Assembly: GCF_016545825.1 (NCBI RefSeq)
Contig: NC_052616.1
Location: 42,019,529 to 42,083,528 of the forward strand
Origin: Eucalyptus grandis
Taxonomy: Eukaryota > Streptophyta > Magnoliopsida > Myrtales > Myrtaceae
Length of the DNA: 64,000 nt
Direction of reading: 5' to 3'
The position numbers were made by a program, and so were the translations under genes. Shown in pieces: positions 10,000-22,600 of this stretch (its first letter is position 1; the number at the start of each line of letters is the position of its first letter). A model generated the notes under the pieces. The model made no database searches. It was not told the origin of the DNA and saw nothing but the letters and a program-made list of their open reading frames with translations.

Positions 10000-11148
10000 T
10001 TCCCGACGACAATTAATACACTAATGATAAATTTATTCCAAACTAATTTTTTTATTATCAAAAATCCTAAAGTGATACTTTTGTAATAAATTTACCATCA
10101 ATTAATTCCCTTTGATAAAAATCACAAATTTATACATTTATAATAAATTTACCATCAATTAGTTTCTTTTTACATTAAAATTATAAATTAATATACATTT
10201 GACAAATATAGGGTAAACCCCTAAACTAGTATATCTATTAATTACCACGTGTCATTTAACTTAGTAATTTAACAGTAAAATTTAACGAAAACTTATAGAA
10301 GGTAAGTGGTCTTTTGTGATTAAAAAAAATAATTTTGGATAAATTTATTGTGGTTTTCATGGTATTATCCATTGGATACATGGGAGAGAGAAATAGTTGA
10401 GGAGTTCGGTGAGTGGCTCGGATAAACACTCCGACGCCAAAGTCGATATGGTATGGGGCGATAGAGAGAATTTGAATGTGAGTGCTGGTGACAGAGGGAC
10501 TAGCCATTCTAGTAGCTCATGCTAATACCCAGTTTGCGAGGTTAATTCGAGTCAAGTAAGACAACTCGATGAGGCAATCTGACGGCCACCATGGACGTGG
10601 GTGCATCCTTCGGCCCTTACCCTTGTCGCAATTGCGAGGGCCTTCTGGTAGTTGGCATTTCCCTTTGGCATCGACACCTCTCCTCCCTTTAGGAACTTGA
10701 CTTCAGCATTTTTCTCCAAGTCTATTTTTCTCTGTAGTTCTTTATTTCAGGGGCTTTTTGTTCACTTCTTGCCTTTTGAAAGCCCATGTTAAGGTCTTTT
10801 CTTCGTTACGAGACGATCCCCTTTGTCTTATAATTAGAGGCGTCAGATGGGGTACGAACTCTTAGGGCGACGTTCAAATCTCTGGAGTCTCCAAAATCAC
10901 ACGACGGAGCTTCTACGGCAGTTCCACCTGGGAAGAACAACTGCACTGCTCGCCTCAACTTTGCAAGTTCTTGATTGTAGAATTTGGCATTTTCTTGGCG
11001 ATAACGTGGTGAAGTAATCATGGAAACCTTGTTTAGAACTAGAAGTTATGGTATTGTGGCTTAGAATTTTCTACTTCTCATTTTCCCAAGTCATCCTCAA
11101 CTATCTTGAACTGTGCCCTATGGGGAGCTTCACCTTCTTAGTGGTCCA
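10000..11148. other. Intergenic, no gene supported
   Basis: 10020-10260 is A/T-rich with two imperfect copies of ataaatttaccatcaatta. 10560-11030 is less A/T-rich, with a 71-codon minus-strand frame (10806-11021) that I do not recognise; it may be a decayed gene or retroelement piece. Confidence 0.35.
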
Positions 11149-11437
11149 CCCCCTTTTTTCTTGTATTATAGGTCAATTTTTGTATATGCCGTCCAGAGTG
11201 TAACTAGTTAGGTGTTGGCCGCTTGGTTGAGCACCATTGACCTCCTGAATCAGAAGCTGCTCTTTGATTCCTTTGTGTTACTCATTAGATCTGGCCCCCT
11301 TTTTCTTGTATTATAGGTCAATTTCTATATATGCCATCCTGGGCATAACTGGTTAGGTGTTGACCGCTTGGTTGAGCACCATTGACCTCCTGAATCAGAA
11401 GCTGTCATTTGACCCCTTTGTGTTATTCATTAGATCT
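11149..11437 (+). repeat. Tandem duplication, unit ~146 bp
   Basis: Unit 1 starts at 11149 and unit 2 at 11295. Both run from ccccctttttt through gcttggttgagcaccattga to cattagatct, with about a dozen differences. No coding content. Confidence 0.85.
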
Positions 11438-12441
11438 ACAATTAGGGGTGATCGGTTTTTGGGTTGGGCTAGTTTTACTTCAGAATCAAGATTGAGAACT
11501 AAATTGTATTGGTCGGTCCTAAACCTACTTCAATTCCGGTGTTGCACTTGTTTGCTTTTTGGCAAAAAGGGAAAAAGAAAACATATTGGTCATATGTCTG
11601 GGCAATTCAATTCCACACCAAAAACTGGGAATCACTTGTAAATGGTTTGATCCGGTCTAATGTAGCTCTACACACACCCTATCTGTGATCACTTTCCTTG
11701 TCCTACCTTTGAAAGGTGGATTGTGAGGGCTTTCCTTCAATGGCGGCTTGCAATATCTACCTTGCTACACAGTTGTAAGGTATGCCCCTATAGATGGCTT
11801 GTCAGAGTGCACCTTCAAATGCGAATTTTGATAGCGCACTTTAAGGGACTACTTATAATTATATACTTACTAACACCTAAATTTTAGTTATTTATTCAAC
11901 CTTTAATTATATAAGAATAGGTCGCAACGATACCTAAGAAGATGACTTATAATTGTGTGGCTTTGGAGTTGAAACCTATTGTATGAATGTTAATTCGGTG
12001 AAACTTTTTAATCTTATTAATTCAATTCTAAGCACTCACGTATCTTTCCGGTCAATTTAATGCCTTGGCAATGTTTGGAGCGCACTCTACTTTTCGTCAT
12101 CTTGTACTAAAAAAAGAAAAAAGAAAACTAGTGGTAGCGTGGAATATGCCACGAAGGGCAATTTTTTTTTTTTAAATAAAATAAATAGGTACCAAAAAAA
12201 GAGAAAAAAAAAAAGTAGTAAGCCAAAGACAGTTTCCTTTTTCCTTTTCTCGAGTGCTCATGGAATCCAAAAATGTCTTTTGCTCCATTTCCATGTCATT
12301 TCTCCCTCTCTGCCCACCATAACAAGAAAAACGCCTCCTTTCCCAATCGTCGTCTCTCCCCCTCTCCACATCCGAACGCGCCGGCCTCCGCCTCCGCCGC
12401 CGCCCCCTTCCGCCGCGCGCCGCCACCGCCGCCGCCTCCCG
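11438..12441 (+). promoter_or_regulatory. Upstream region and 5' UTR of the phosphatase gene
   Basis: 11440-12100 shows nothing specific. 12150-12220 is A/T-rich (tttaaataaaataaata) and could supply the TATA region. 12270-12440 is a C/T-rich leader (ctccccctctcc) typical of plant 5' UTRs, ending at the ATG. Confidence 0.4.
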
Positions 12442-15400
12442 ATGGCGTCCTCCGATCCCCAGGCCGACCCGCAGCGCCGCCAGCACGTCATCGTGATGCG
12501 CCACGGCGACCGCATCGACAACTTCGAGCCGCTGTGGGTGTCCACGGCGGCCCGCCCCTGGGACCCGCCCCTCGTCGAGGCCGGCCTGGTCCGGGCGTTC
12601 TGCACCGGCCGCAAGCTCCGGGACAAGCTCGGCTTCCCGATCCACCGCGTGCTCGTGTCCCCGTTCCTCCGCTGCGTCCAGACGGCCTCCGAGGCGGTCT
12701 CCGCCCTCTGCGCCGTCGACGACGACGACCTCACCGCCACGACCTCGGCAGCCCTCTCCATCGATCCGTCGAGGCTCAAGGTCAGTCCGCGAGCTTGTGA
12801 TTGTTTGCGTGCGTACACGCGTTGTGATGTGCGATCATCTGAATGTGATAGCGATGGCGATGTCGGTGGCGATGGCGATGGCGATGGCTAGAGTTTTGAT
12901 TGGAGTAGTTCGTTGATTGATTGGTAGAGGCCGAGAGAGCAATGGACTTTTAAGGTCAACGCGTGCGGGTGTCGATCATGCGAGGATGGAATTTGGTGAC
13001 GTGCGTGTCAAGCTAAAGAACCATATTGCATACGTACTGTCCATGTGAGCTCGATACGTATAAAGATTTGATCAGATAGCAAGCATTTCTCCGAAGTGAA
13101 TGATTGGGGATTAAATATTTGCATTCTTATGATTGATAGAGTGGTCTCCATCCATGAGGGACCCACTGTGTTGTGAGAGAGGAACGAATTGAGGTGTGAA
13201 AATTACTTTTCTTATGGTTATCTAGAAGGTAATCTGCAAATTTAGGAACTTGTGTGACATGTAGAAATCCTTCCTAGCGAGAATCGTTGATGTCAACTTG
13301 AAATGTATTATTGAGAGAAGGGGGGTTGTCTCGCTAGAGTAATGCAAAATTGAACGACAACATTGTTGCGTTGGTTCAAAATCAAGTGAAAAAGAAGACT
13401 GCTATGGCCCCTGTGAATCAAATGCTTGAGAGCAGTATGAGGTTTGAGTTTACCAATAGAGTTATCTCGTGAGATTTGTAGGCTGACTTTGTGAAGTTTG
13501 ATCTTTCATGTGGGCTCTGAAGAGAATGCATATTTCTTTTTCCCATCTTGGGAGCAGTTTGCATTTGAAGATATGTTTGGCGATAGGTAAGTAGTTATGA
13601 TCTAATTAGCTTGGGAAGCATTCCTTCCCAGCGATGGGCATATCTTTGAAAAACGGTTATCTGGATATTGTATCATATAACATTCTTAAATATATAAGGC
13701 ACTGCATAGTGATTTTAGATCTTCTGATGAACTCTGGAAAATGTATCAAATATGTGGCATCAGTTAGGCAACAGCAATACACAATTGAAGGCAGAGTCAA
13801 GCAGGGCAGTGCAGTGCAGTATCATAGTATCTTTTAATTAGCTAGATTTTATCGACTATCATCAATGTCAGTCTTAATCAAAGAGCTCTAATCTTGTTTA
13901 TGTTGTGTTCATATAGAGGGAAATAGCTTATCTCAGGGTGAAATATGTTGCTTTGCTACATTTTAGATAATGCAATGGGTATTATATGAGAGTTCAGGAG
14001 AAAATTTCCTTTTCCAAGTCAGGCTCTGTTTCATCCAAAGTTGGAAGGAAGCAAGAGGAAATAATTTTCTTCCACTTCCAAAGAGTACATAGTCTATCAA
14101 TAGTTCACTTCTTGCTTCATATTAACATATCACCACCAAGAGAGGAATTTGTCTCCGTTTGGTTTTGTCTCTTCCTCTCTCACTGCAGCTATTTCTTCCA
14201 GTTTAGGTCATCTAGATCTTCCATTTGTATGAAGAGCGCACACATTCGCAAAGTGTTTTGAATTAGGTGAATCTTAACCATATTATGTTTTGGTTAATAC
14301 CTCCGTGGACTTCTATTGCATTGGTTGACAGATCTAATGCGAGTGGGAACTATGTTGAACAGTGTTCACCTGTATTGCTTGGTTGCTATTAATTGCTTAG
14401 GTGGAATCCTTAGAACAGTAGTTGGTATTTCCTTTTAAGAATAGATTGTTCCTTGATTCTAGCATAAGCACAGAAAGGAATGGGGAGTCTTGACATACTG
14501 ATCTAAATCATTAAAATGTAAATAGTCTTTATGTAGAGTGGTTGTATAGATACTGGCTTCTACATATAAATAAGTTGATTGAAGAATGCTGAAACAGAGA
14601 TCAAACCCACAGATTTGTGGTCTGCCTTTTCAATAAAAGATACAACTAACATTTGGCCATTTTGTGAGTTTGTTTACTGCAGAGTTGCGTTCATGAAATT
14701 ATAAGTGAACGATGAAGCTTTTAATCTTCTTACAGGTTTCAATTGAGTATGGATTGTGTGAGATGTTGAACCGGGAAGCCATCAAATTTCCTCCTAAAGA
14801 TGGGGATTGGGGATTTGATATTTCTGAGCTTGAAGCGCTGCTACCAACAGGCACAGTGGATCATACGGGAGAAAGAGTGTATAAACAGGTGAAATTTTTT
14901 GGACAAACAGAATGCTTTTGCCTGTAAATTATATAACTTGGTGCCAATACATCTACTGGCAATATAATCATGACTTCACTTTGCATTGATGCAAATTGGC
15001 TGCAGATGCCACAATGGGAAGAGACAGTATTGGGTGCACGAGCTAGATATGAGCAAATTATTGTTGCCCTAGCTGATAAATATCCTTCAGAAAACTTGCT
15101 GCTTGTCACACATGGTAAGATTATTATTTTCATATGATTATGACAACATCTTCAGCACATAATGTCAAGCAAGCTCGGTTGAATTTTAAGTTACTCTATT
15201 TCATCGGCTTCTTTTAGCAAATAGGCATGCTTTTGAATTAAGCTTTGTGGCATTATTTATTCAGAGTGCTTCCAATTAGATGGTTGAGACCCATTGATAG
15301 GTCTAAGTGATAAACCATATTGATCTTGGGCTACATTCAAGAAGCACAAAGATTGATCATCAGTTAAAGCACATCAATGCAGCCTGCAAATTCCATGATA

Positions 15401-15642
15401 TGCTTTTGCTCATTTGCCCAAATTTTCAAAGCTGTGCAGGGGAAGGAGTTGGAGTGTCAGTCTCAGCATTCTTGAAGGATGCAACGGTGTACGAAGTAGA
15501 GTATTGTGCATATTCTAACCTCGAAAGACCAATCTTTCTGAAGGACGAGTCATTTACTGCTGGAAACTTTGAGTTACTAACAAATCCCGGCCAAACTGGC
15601 ATAAGTTACTTGCCCTCTAGCAGGCTCTCTGATGGCCTATGA
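12442..15642 (+). CDS. Histidine phosphatase family protein (phosphoglycerate mutase-like, UBASH3-like plant type), 4 exons
   Basis: Exons by GT...AG junctions: 12442-12780, 14736-14888, 15006-15114 and 15440-15642; together 804 nt, giving 267 residues plus stop with every junction in frame (phases 0, 0, 1). The protein starts MASSDPQADP. The catalytic RHG is at residues 20-22 (VIVMRHGDRID), a phosphate-pocket segment SPFLRCVQTA is at 73-82, and the second catalytic His is in LLLVTHGEG (about H200). This layout and length match the plant group of phosphoglycerate mutase-like proteins related to the UBASH3 phosphatase domain, not glycolytic mutase. The physiological substrate is not established. 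No signal peptide or membrane segment is seen. Exon 1 is very GC-rich (monocot-like codon bias at the 5' end) while later exons are not. Intron 1 (1955 bp) has a partial duplicate at 9147-9999. Frame agreement across three introns makes the model strong. Confidence 0.9.
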
Positions 15643-15925
15643 CTGAAATTGTCAATTGCGGTGCCATGATTGAAGGAAAAGGGGATCCACAACTATATCT
15701 CATTGGAACTTGCAGTTACAGGGTGAGAACTTTTAGTGGCGTGATTCTTGATTCCGTGGTTGTATTGACGAGACAAAACTCGTTGGAATGATGTCTTTGT
15801 TTATGATTGTTGTCGGTATCGATTATTTTACACTGGAAAAATGGCTGCTTGTTCACAAGAAGTGATGGAAACAAATAACTCTCGCGGCCCAAAATCAAAA
15901 AAATAAGAACTGCTGTTTTGCTGCG
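15643..15925 (+). other. Probable 3' UTR of the phosphatase gene
   Basis: Sequence after the stop. A possible spliced 3' UTR is suggested by gcagttacagggtgag at about 15711-15724. From about 15930 the DNA belongs to a repeated block also found at 49620 onward. Confidence 0.45.
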
Positions 15926-16640
15926 TGATGCTTACTGGATGAATGAGCCTCCTTCATGTTCTTTGTGGAATCTACTACATCCATGTCACCTAGATATAGA
16001 TGCTTCTGAGCTATACCAGCTGAAAATCTTCCTACAGAAACGTTTCGAGTCGAAAGGAACAGGATTCGCTTGCCAGCCCTTTCGGAGAATGGACTCATCC
16101 TTTTTTCCACTAGAAACTGCTCGTTCGCAAATTATTAAATGTGGGCCGTCCTGATCGGAAGTAACCGTAAGCTGAAACAGCATTTCAAGAGTTGCATTTA
16201 TTGACCAAATCAGATGTAGAAAGCGAAAATAAAAACCAAGTAGTAACAACGCAATGCCTTGCTAATTATTGAGTATATAGTTTAGCATTTTGCATTTAGT
16301 TGATTGTATGATAGGATAATTCACACGCTAGAGTTGAAAGTCCATAGCCTTTGAAATTCGCAAATCCTTTTTTGGCCTTTAATTTCAGGTGATGTTCCGA
16401 AATTGGAGCTGACTCGCCGAGTTATGAAGCAATTGTAACATGTGTAGGGACAATGCCCTTAAGGAAGGTTACTGACTTTCGGTGGATGCGGAATCAGCGA
16501 GTTCAGTCAAACAGCATAAGGAGTCTAAGGTTATAGAGCTGGGACAAAACTTAACAGCAAGTAAATAAACCTGCTGTTTTGCACATGCAAAATCAATGCA
16601 ACAGCATATCTCCAAAGACATTATCATCTCTTGGGGATGA
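15926..16640. repeat. Duplicated block, left copy
   Basis: 16011-16640 is about 95 percent identical by eye to 48428-49070 (starting tgaaaatcttcctacagaaacg). 15926-16030 also matches 49620-49950. A more diverged copy is at 46640-47110. No gene: the short open frames are not conserved. Confidence 0.75.
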
Positions 16641-17384
16641 ATCTCGATTTGTTCCTGTAAGAAAGAAATTATTCTTCTCCACTTTATTATTGCATACTCT
16701 TTATTCTAGTTTTATCATCTCTGTGGTAATAAATCTTGAATTATTCCTAGCTGAAAAGAAATTATTCTTGCCATTATTACACTATATTCTTCATTCTTCT
16801 CTTACATATTCCTGAATGAAAAGAAAAATATTCCCGCGTTTGTTACACTCTATTTCTTTATTCTAGTTCCTTTTTCGGCCTTTTCACTTATGAAACCCAA
16901 GAAATTAAATGGGCTCAAAAACCCTCACGTCCGCCAGCCACAGTTTTCCCTTTCTTTTTTCCTATGATTGTTACCTGTTCTTTCGAACCAAAAATAGAAA
17001 AAGACAAAAAGATAAAAAAACGAAAAACGACAGGAAAATGTCCAAAAGTCCCGAGGATTCGGCCCATTGGGCCATGGTGGACCCGAGTGGCGCCCGCCCA
17101 TTATCCTTCCATTGCCGGGAGCGGAAGGTTTTCGCTGCTCCGTGAATCCAGCCTCACGCACAGGATTCCTCAAATCGTTTCCCTTCATCACACCTCATGT
17201 CAGTCTCTAGTGCACGATTCTGAACTCAATAGGTTTTGAATTTTTATTTCGACGTCCGCTATTCTTTAGATTGAGAAGCGGTCGATCCATGGCAGAAAGC
17301 CTGATCCCAAGTAAAATCATGAAAAAAAAAAAAAAAAACTCGCAAAAGTTGGGCCGAGTGCATTTTCTTTTATTGGCAAAAGAT
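16641..17384. repeat. Decayed retroelement-like repeats
   Basis: Contains a diverged copy of the array unit (cccattgggccatggtggacc at 17060) and the block gattctgaactcaa...ttgagaagcggtcgatcc (17214-17290) that recurs at 25540, 26660, 48330, 55920 and 57190. No gene supported. Confidence 0.6.
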
Positions 17385-17834
17385 AATATCATCTCTATAG
17401 GAATAAATAATGAAAGATATTATTCTTATATTTGTTACATTATATTCTTTATTCTAGTTAAATCATCTTTATGGGAATAAATCTTGAATTATATTCCTAA
17501 ATGAAAGAAATTGTTCTCGCGTTAATCACACTACGTTCTTCATTTTTGTTCATTTTGCCTTTTTTACTTATAAAACGAAAACCCCTCACACGGTATATCA
17601 TTTTTTTCCTGTAGTTGTTACCTAGTCTTTCAAAACAAACACAAAAAAAAAAGAAGGGAAAAAAAGAAAAAGGTTGTGTCCACGCACTAAGGTGAATAAG
17701 AATGACGAAAAAAGGAGAAAAAAAAAAGTGGCGGTACAAAGAATTAATTCCATTGGGCCATGGCGGACCTGAGTGGCGCCATGCCATTATCATTGCACTA
17801 CAAAGAGCTAGGAAGCATCAACATTTTCTGAGAG
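17385..17834. repeat. Single-copy form of the tandem-array unit
   Basis: Runs from gggaataaat-type sequence through cttataaaac, gcactaaggt and ccattgggccatggc to the gcactacaaagagc end. The right block (51290-55430) has eight copies of the same unit. This copy is therefore the unamplified counterpart. Confidence 0.7.
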
Positions 17835-18522
17835 CCTCCGTGTCGTGTCGGACATTTCAACACGTGTTTAATATTCTTGGACACTCGATCAATAGATGTT
17901 AATTTTTCTAATACCTGGTCAACTCTCTCAACACTAGAGTCCAAAATTTCGATATGCAAGTTTAGAATGTCAACACATAATTCCGACGCGCACAAGTCAA
18001 TTTTAAAATTTTTCAATAAATGAGAAACCAAAATATATATAAATTAAAAATAATAAATTGGGAACGAAAAAAGACCTAATCTTCTTTTCTAACTCTCACT
18101 TCCCATGACATAAAATTTACCCCTCAAGTTTTTTCTTTTCTCTCTTCTCTTTTGACACCCTTTAACACGTGAGTCTAGAATATAGATTGCTTGTTTTTTT
18201 TTTCCTTCGAGTTTTATGGATTATTGGAATGGATTTAAATTTGTCAAATTAAAATAATTAATGATATTAACAAACAATGGATTAATGTTTTTAGTGTAAA
18301 ATCATTCTAGGTTCTTTTTATTATTTATTTGTGAATTCGAATCAAATTAATTTGATTAAAATAATCATAAAAATTATTATCAATTATATATATAAATATA
18401 TTTAATATATGACGTGTACTAACGTGTCAAAATTCTCTATTCTTTGAAAAAGAACGTGTTGGTATGTCGTGTTGTGTTGTGTCCGGTGTTGCGTGTCAGC
18501 GTCAGTGCTACTTATGTCAAGA
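17835..18522. mobile_element. Non-autonomous element with gtgtcgtgtcgg ends
   Basis: The left end carries cgtgtcgtgtcggacattt and the right end carries gtgttgtgtccggtgttgcg, a loose inverted arrangement. Part of it (18230-18520) is also present at 49430-49625, and fragments at 6140-6260. It is absent from the array units of the right block, where the flanks are joined directly. Class unknown; MULE-like is possible. Confidence 0.4.
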
Positions 18523-18530
18523 GTTTTTGC

Positions 18531-18849
18531 TAGTAGTGTAACCTATTTGGTTTCAGGTTTTCAGAAAATCCAAACTGAACCATTTTGATGTGCATTAACT
18601 TTGAAACAAATCATGACTAAAATTGAAGACGCGATTCGATTGGGTTTTTCGATTTTTTTTTTGTAATATTAAGAAGAAATTTAGTGGAAAAAAAGAAGAA
18701 GGAAGATTGTGTAAATTTTAATATTAAAAAAGTGGGCGATTTCAAGTTCGTTTTGGTTAACTAAACTGAATCGAAAACAACTGAAAAAATATATATAATT
18801 TATTCTCCAAACCGAACCGACATGGGCGGTTCGCTTTTCGACACCCCTA
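18531..18849. mobile_element. hAT-like MITE, left-block copy
   Basis: Ends are tagtagtgtaacctatttgg (decayed from taggggtgtcaaa) and tcgacacccct. 8-bp flanks gtttttgc (18523-18530) and gttttcgt (18850-18857) agree at 6 of 8. The same element at the same site is at 55249-55542, so the insertion predates the block duplication. Its left half was copied into the array at 51.3-55.2 kb. Confidence 0.65.
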
Positions 18850-18967
18850 GTTTTCGTAGCTCTATGAGGCTAGTAGCCTCACGCTAATCCCTCAAATCTA
18901 GGAAACACACGGCCCTAGCCTTCGCTCAGCCTGCATTGATCAGCTTTTGGCTTGGAATGGGGGAAGC

Positions 18968-19327
18968 TGTAAGACAAAATAATTCAAATGCGGGAAGCCA
19001 GGATCGATTAAAGACAAACCTCCAGCCATTGTTCTTGTTTAAGTTTGTCAGAAAACCTGAAATTAAAGAAGATTGGGGACACGCTACTACCCCAATTCAC
19101 TCTCGTACTGATGGTGTATTATGAATGAGAGAGTTTGAGTTAGACCTTGTCATCACTCGTCAGAAATGAACATACGTTCCTATTTATATCTCGTCTTCCA
19201 TCAAGACGGTCACTAAATGGGCGATTGTCACGAAAGGGTACGAAGCGTGGAAAAACTTCATGTCGAATAGTTGTAACTTTAAGAGAAAATATGGGTCTAA
19301 AATGTGGGATCACAAAAATAAATAACA
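18968..19327 (-). repeat. 3' LTR of the minus-strand copia element
   Basis: 360 bp, TG...CA ends, preceded (in the sense of transcription) by the polypurine tract. Confidence 0.9.
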
Positions 19328-19338
19328 TTCTCCCACTT
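19328..19338 (-). other. Polypurine tract
   Basis: Minus strand AAGTGGGAGAA directly next to the 3' LTR. Confidence 0.85.
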
Positions 19339-19692
19339 GATCCCATCATTTTCATCATACAGATTATCCAACTAATTCCACAAAAACTTTATGCTTAAAG
19401 AAAAGAAACAAAACACATGGATCATGGCGACATGTCCTCTAAGAGTGAGTAATATCTTCCATGTATCACAATGCATCTTATTTCTTTAATGTTAGCCTAT
19501 ATGTGACAACATATCTTAATGAATAAACCCCATGTTTATTCCAGAACCAAGGATAAATGTTATTCTCATAAACAACAAAATGTGTACACAAAAATTGAGA
19601 ATCAACATTACAACTGAACAAGAGTTTCATACAACAAAAATCGTTCATATGACGACAAATTACATGATGGGACCTATTCACATACTAGTTAC

Positions 19693-22600
19693 ATGATCCT
19701 TATACTTCATTGGTGGCATGCCTTTAGTTAAAGGATCAGCCATCATCAATTCAGTGCTAATATGTTCAATGACCACTTTATTCATCCTTAACACGTTCTC
19801 TTATGGCTAAATACTTAATGTCGATATACTTACTTCGACTGCCACTTTTGGCATTTTTAGCCATAAAAACCGCAGCTGAATTGTCACAATATATTCTTAA
19901 TGGCCTAGAAATTGAATCAATAATTCTAAGCCCAGCAATGAAACTCTTCAACCATACACCATGCGAGGTAGCCTCAAAACAAGAAACGAACTCAGCCTCC
20001 ATAGTGGAAGTAGTAGTCAAAGTCTGCTTAGCACTTCTCCATGACACGGCTTCGTCAGCTAACATAAAAATGTATCCAGATGTTGATTTTCGTGAATCAA
20101 TGCAACCCGCAAAGTCCGCATCCGAATAACCGACCACTTCCAAGTTGTCAGTCCGTCTATACATAAGCATATAGTCTTTGGTACCTTGAAGGTATCTCAT
20201 CACTTTCTTTGCAGCTCTACAGTGGTCTAAACCTGGATTACTCTGATATCTTCCCAACATTCCCACAGCAAAAGCGATGTCAGGTCGAGTGCAAACCTGA
20301 ACATACATCAAGCTTCCAACAGCAGAAGCATATGGAATGTTGTACATTTGTTCCATTTCTAGATCGTTCTTCGGGCATTGGTTCAAATTGAACCTATCAC
20401 CCTTCACAATGGGTGCTATACTTGGTGAACAATTTTTCATCCGAAATCTCTCTAGGACCTTATTGATATAGGTTTCTTGAGATAGTCCTAAAATGCCTCG
20501 AGGCCTATCTCTATGGATCTTAATGCCAATGACATAAGATGCATCACCCATATCCTTCATGTTAAAACTCTTAGAGAAAAATTGTTTCACCTCATGTAAC
20601 AACCCCTTATCATTGGTTGCAAGTAGTATATCATCCACATACAGTACAAGGAAACAAATTTTGCTCCCACTGACCTTCTGGTATATACATTGATTCATGA
20701 CATTCTCTACAAAACCGAATAAAGAGATGACTTCATGGAACCTTAAGTACCATTGGTGGGATGCTTGTTTCAAGCCATATATAGATTTCTTAAGCTTGCA
20801 CACCAAATGCTCACATTTACTAGAGGAGAATCCTTCAGGCTGTTTCATGTAAACCTCCTCCTCTAGTTCTCCATTGAGGAACGCCGTTTTCACATCCATT
20901 TGATGTAATTCCATATCAAAATGGGCAACTAAAGCCAAAACAATACGAAGAGAATCTTTCTTAGATACAGGAGAAAAAGTCTCCGTGTAATCGATTCCTT
21001 CCCTTTGAGTGAATCATTTGGCAACAAGTCTAGCTTTATATCTTTCAATGTTACCCACTGAATCCTTCTTAGTTTTGAAGACCCATTTACAACCAATGGC
21101 CTTCACACCATTAGGTAACTCAACAAAATCCCAGACTTTGTTAGATGCCATAGAACTCATCTCTTCCTTCATGGCATTGTACCAAAAATTGGATTTATCA
21201 CTATCCATGGCTTGTGAAAACATTTCAGGGTCATTCTCAGCTCCAATATTGTAGTCAGACTCTTATAAATACACAATATAATCACTAGGAATAGCCGATT
21301 TCTTTATTCTAGAAGATCTTCTCAATGTTGTATCAACATTCTCTTGAGGAGCGTGTTGCTCAACTAGTTGTTCAACAGTTTCTGGTAATTGCTGAACAAC
21401 TGGATCTTCTAGATCAATATCAGCAGGTTGTGGAACTTCAACGATTGGTTGTTCAATAGCCGATTGAACTGAAGGGGCATTATGAGCAACAACTAATCTT
21501 AAACTTGAGGTGGAAGGTTGAGTATCTGTATGATCTTTCTTAGGATCAAGGTCCTTCGATCGATCGCTCCCACTGATCAAGTCATTTTCAAGAAATTTAG
21601 CGTTTCTTGATTCCACAATCCTAGTGGTATGAGATGGACAATAAAACCTGTATCCCTTAGACCTTTCGGCATATCCAATGAAATACCCACTTATGGTCCT
21701 TGGGTCCAACTTCTTTTCTTGTGGATTATAAACTCTCACTTCAAACGGGCATCCCCAAACGCGCACATGATGCAAACTCGGTTTCCAACCCTTAAATAAC
21801 TCAAAAGGTGTCTTTGGGACAGCCTTGGTCGGAACTTGGTTTAATATGTACACTGCCGTCTTAAGTGCTTCAGTCCACAAGGATTTAGGAGGTTTGGAGC
21901 TGCTAAGCATACTACGCACCATGTCTAATAAGGTCCGATTTCTTCTTTCGCTACGCCATTTTGGTCCTGGAGAACCCGGCATAGTATATTGGGCAACTAT
22001 CCCATGCTCTTGAAGAAATCTTGCAAATGGACCAGTGCTTGTCCATCTTCAAAGGTATCTACCATAGAATTCTCCACCTCTATCTGATCTCACGATCTTA
22101 ATTTGCTTATTGCATTGTTTCTCTACTTCCGCCTTAAATACCTTAAAGGCATCTAATGCTTCATACTTATTATGAATCAAGTAGAAATACATATAACGTG
22201 AATAATCATCTATGAAGGAGATGAAGTATTTCTGACCACATGAGTCTATATCCGGACTACAAATATCCGTGTGTATGATTTCTAATATTTATGTACTCCT
22301 CTTGGCACATTTCTTTGTCTTGTTAGTCTGCTTTCCTTTTATGCAGTCCACACAAGTATCACAATCAGTAAAATCTAAAGTACCGAGTACTCCATCATTT
22401 ACTAATCGCTTAATTCTTTCTATGGAGATATGTCCCAATCTCTGATGCTACAACATAGAGGAATGTTCTTTCACAACACATCGTTTTATACCAGCTTTAT
22501 CATGAACATGCATCGCATCATAATAGGCATTGTCTTGTAAATTAATTCGAAAAAGACCATCAGACAAAGTACCACTCCCGACAATTTCAGATTTAAATGA

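Noticed and set aside
12172..12818. Long frames on other strands over phosphatase exon 1
   Set aside because: Shadows of a GC-rich exon; only the plus frame from 12442 continues through splice junctions with conserved motifs.
15307..15439. Upstream part of the 111-codon frame over phosphatase exon 4
   Set aside because: Intron 3 sequence; the AG at 15438-15439 joins in frame to exon 3 and restores the THG motif.
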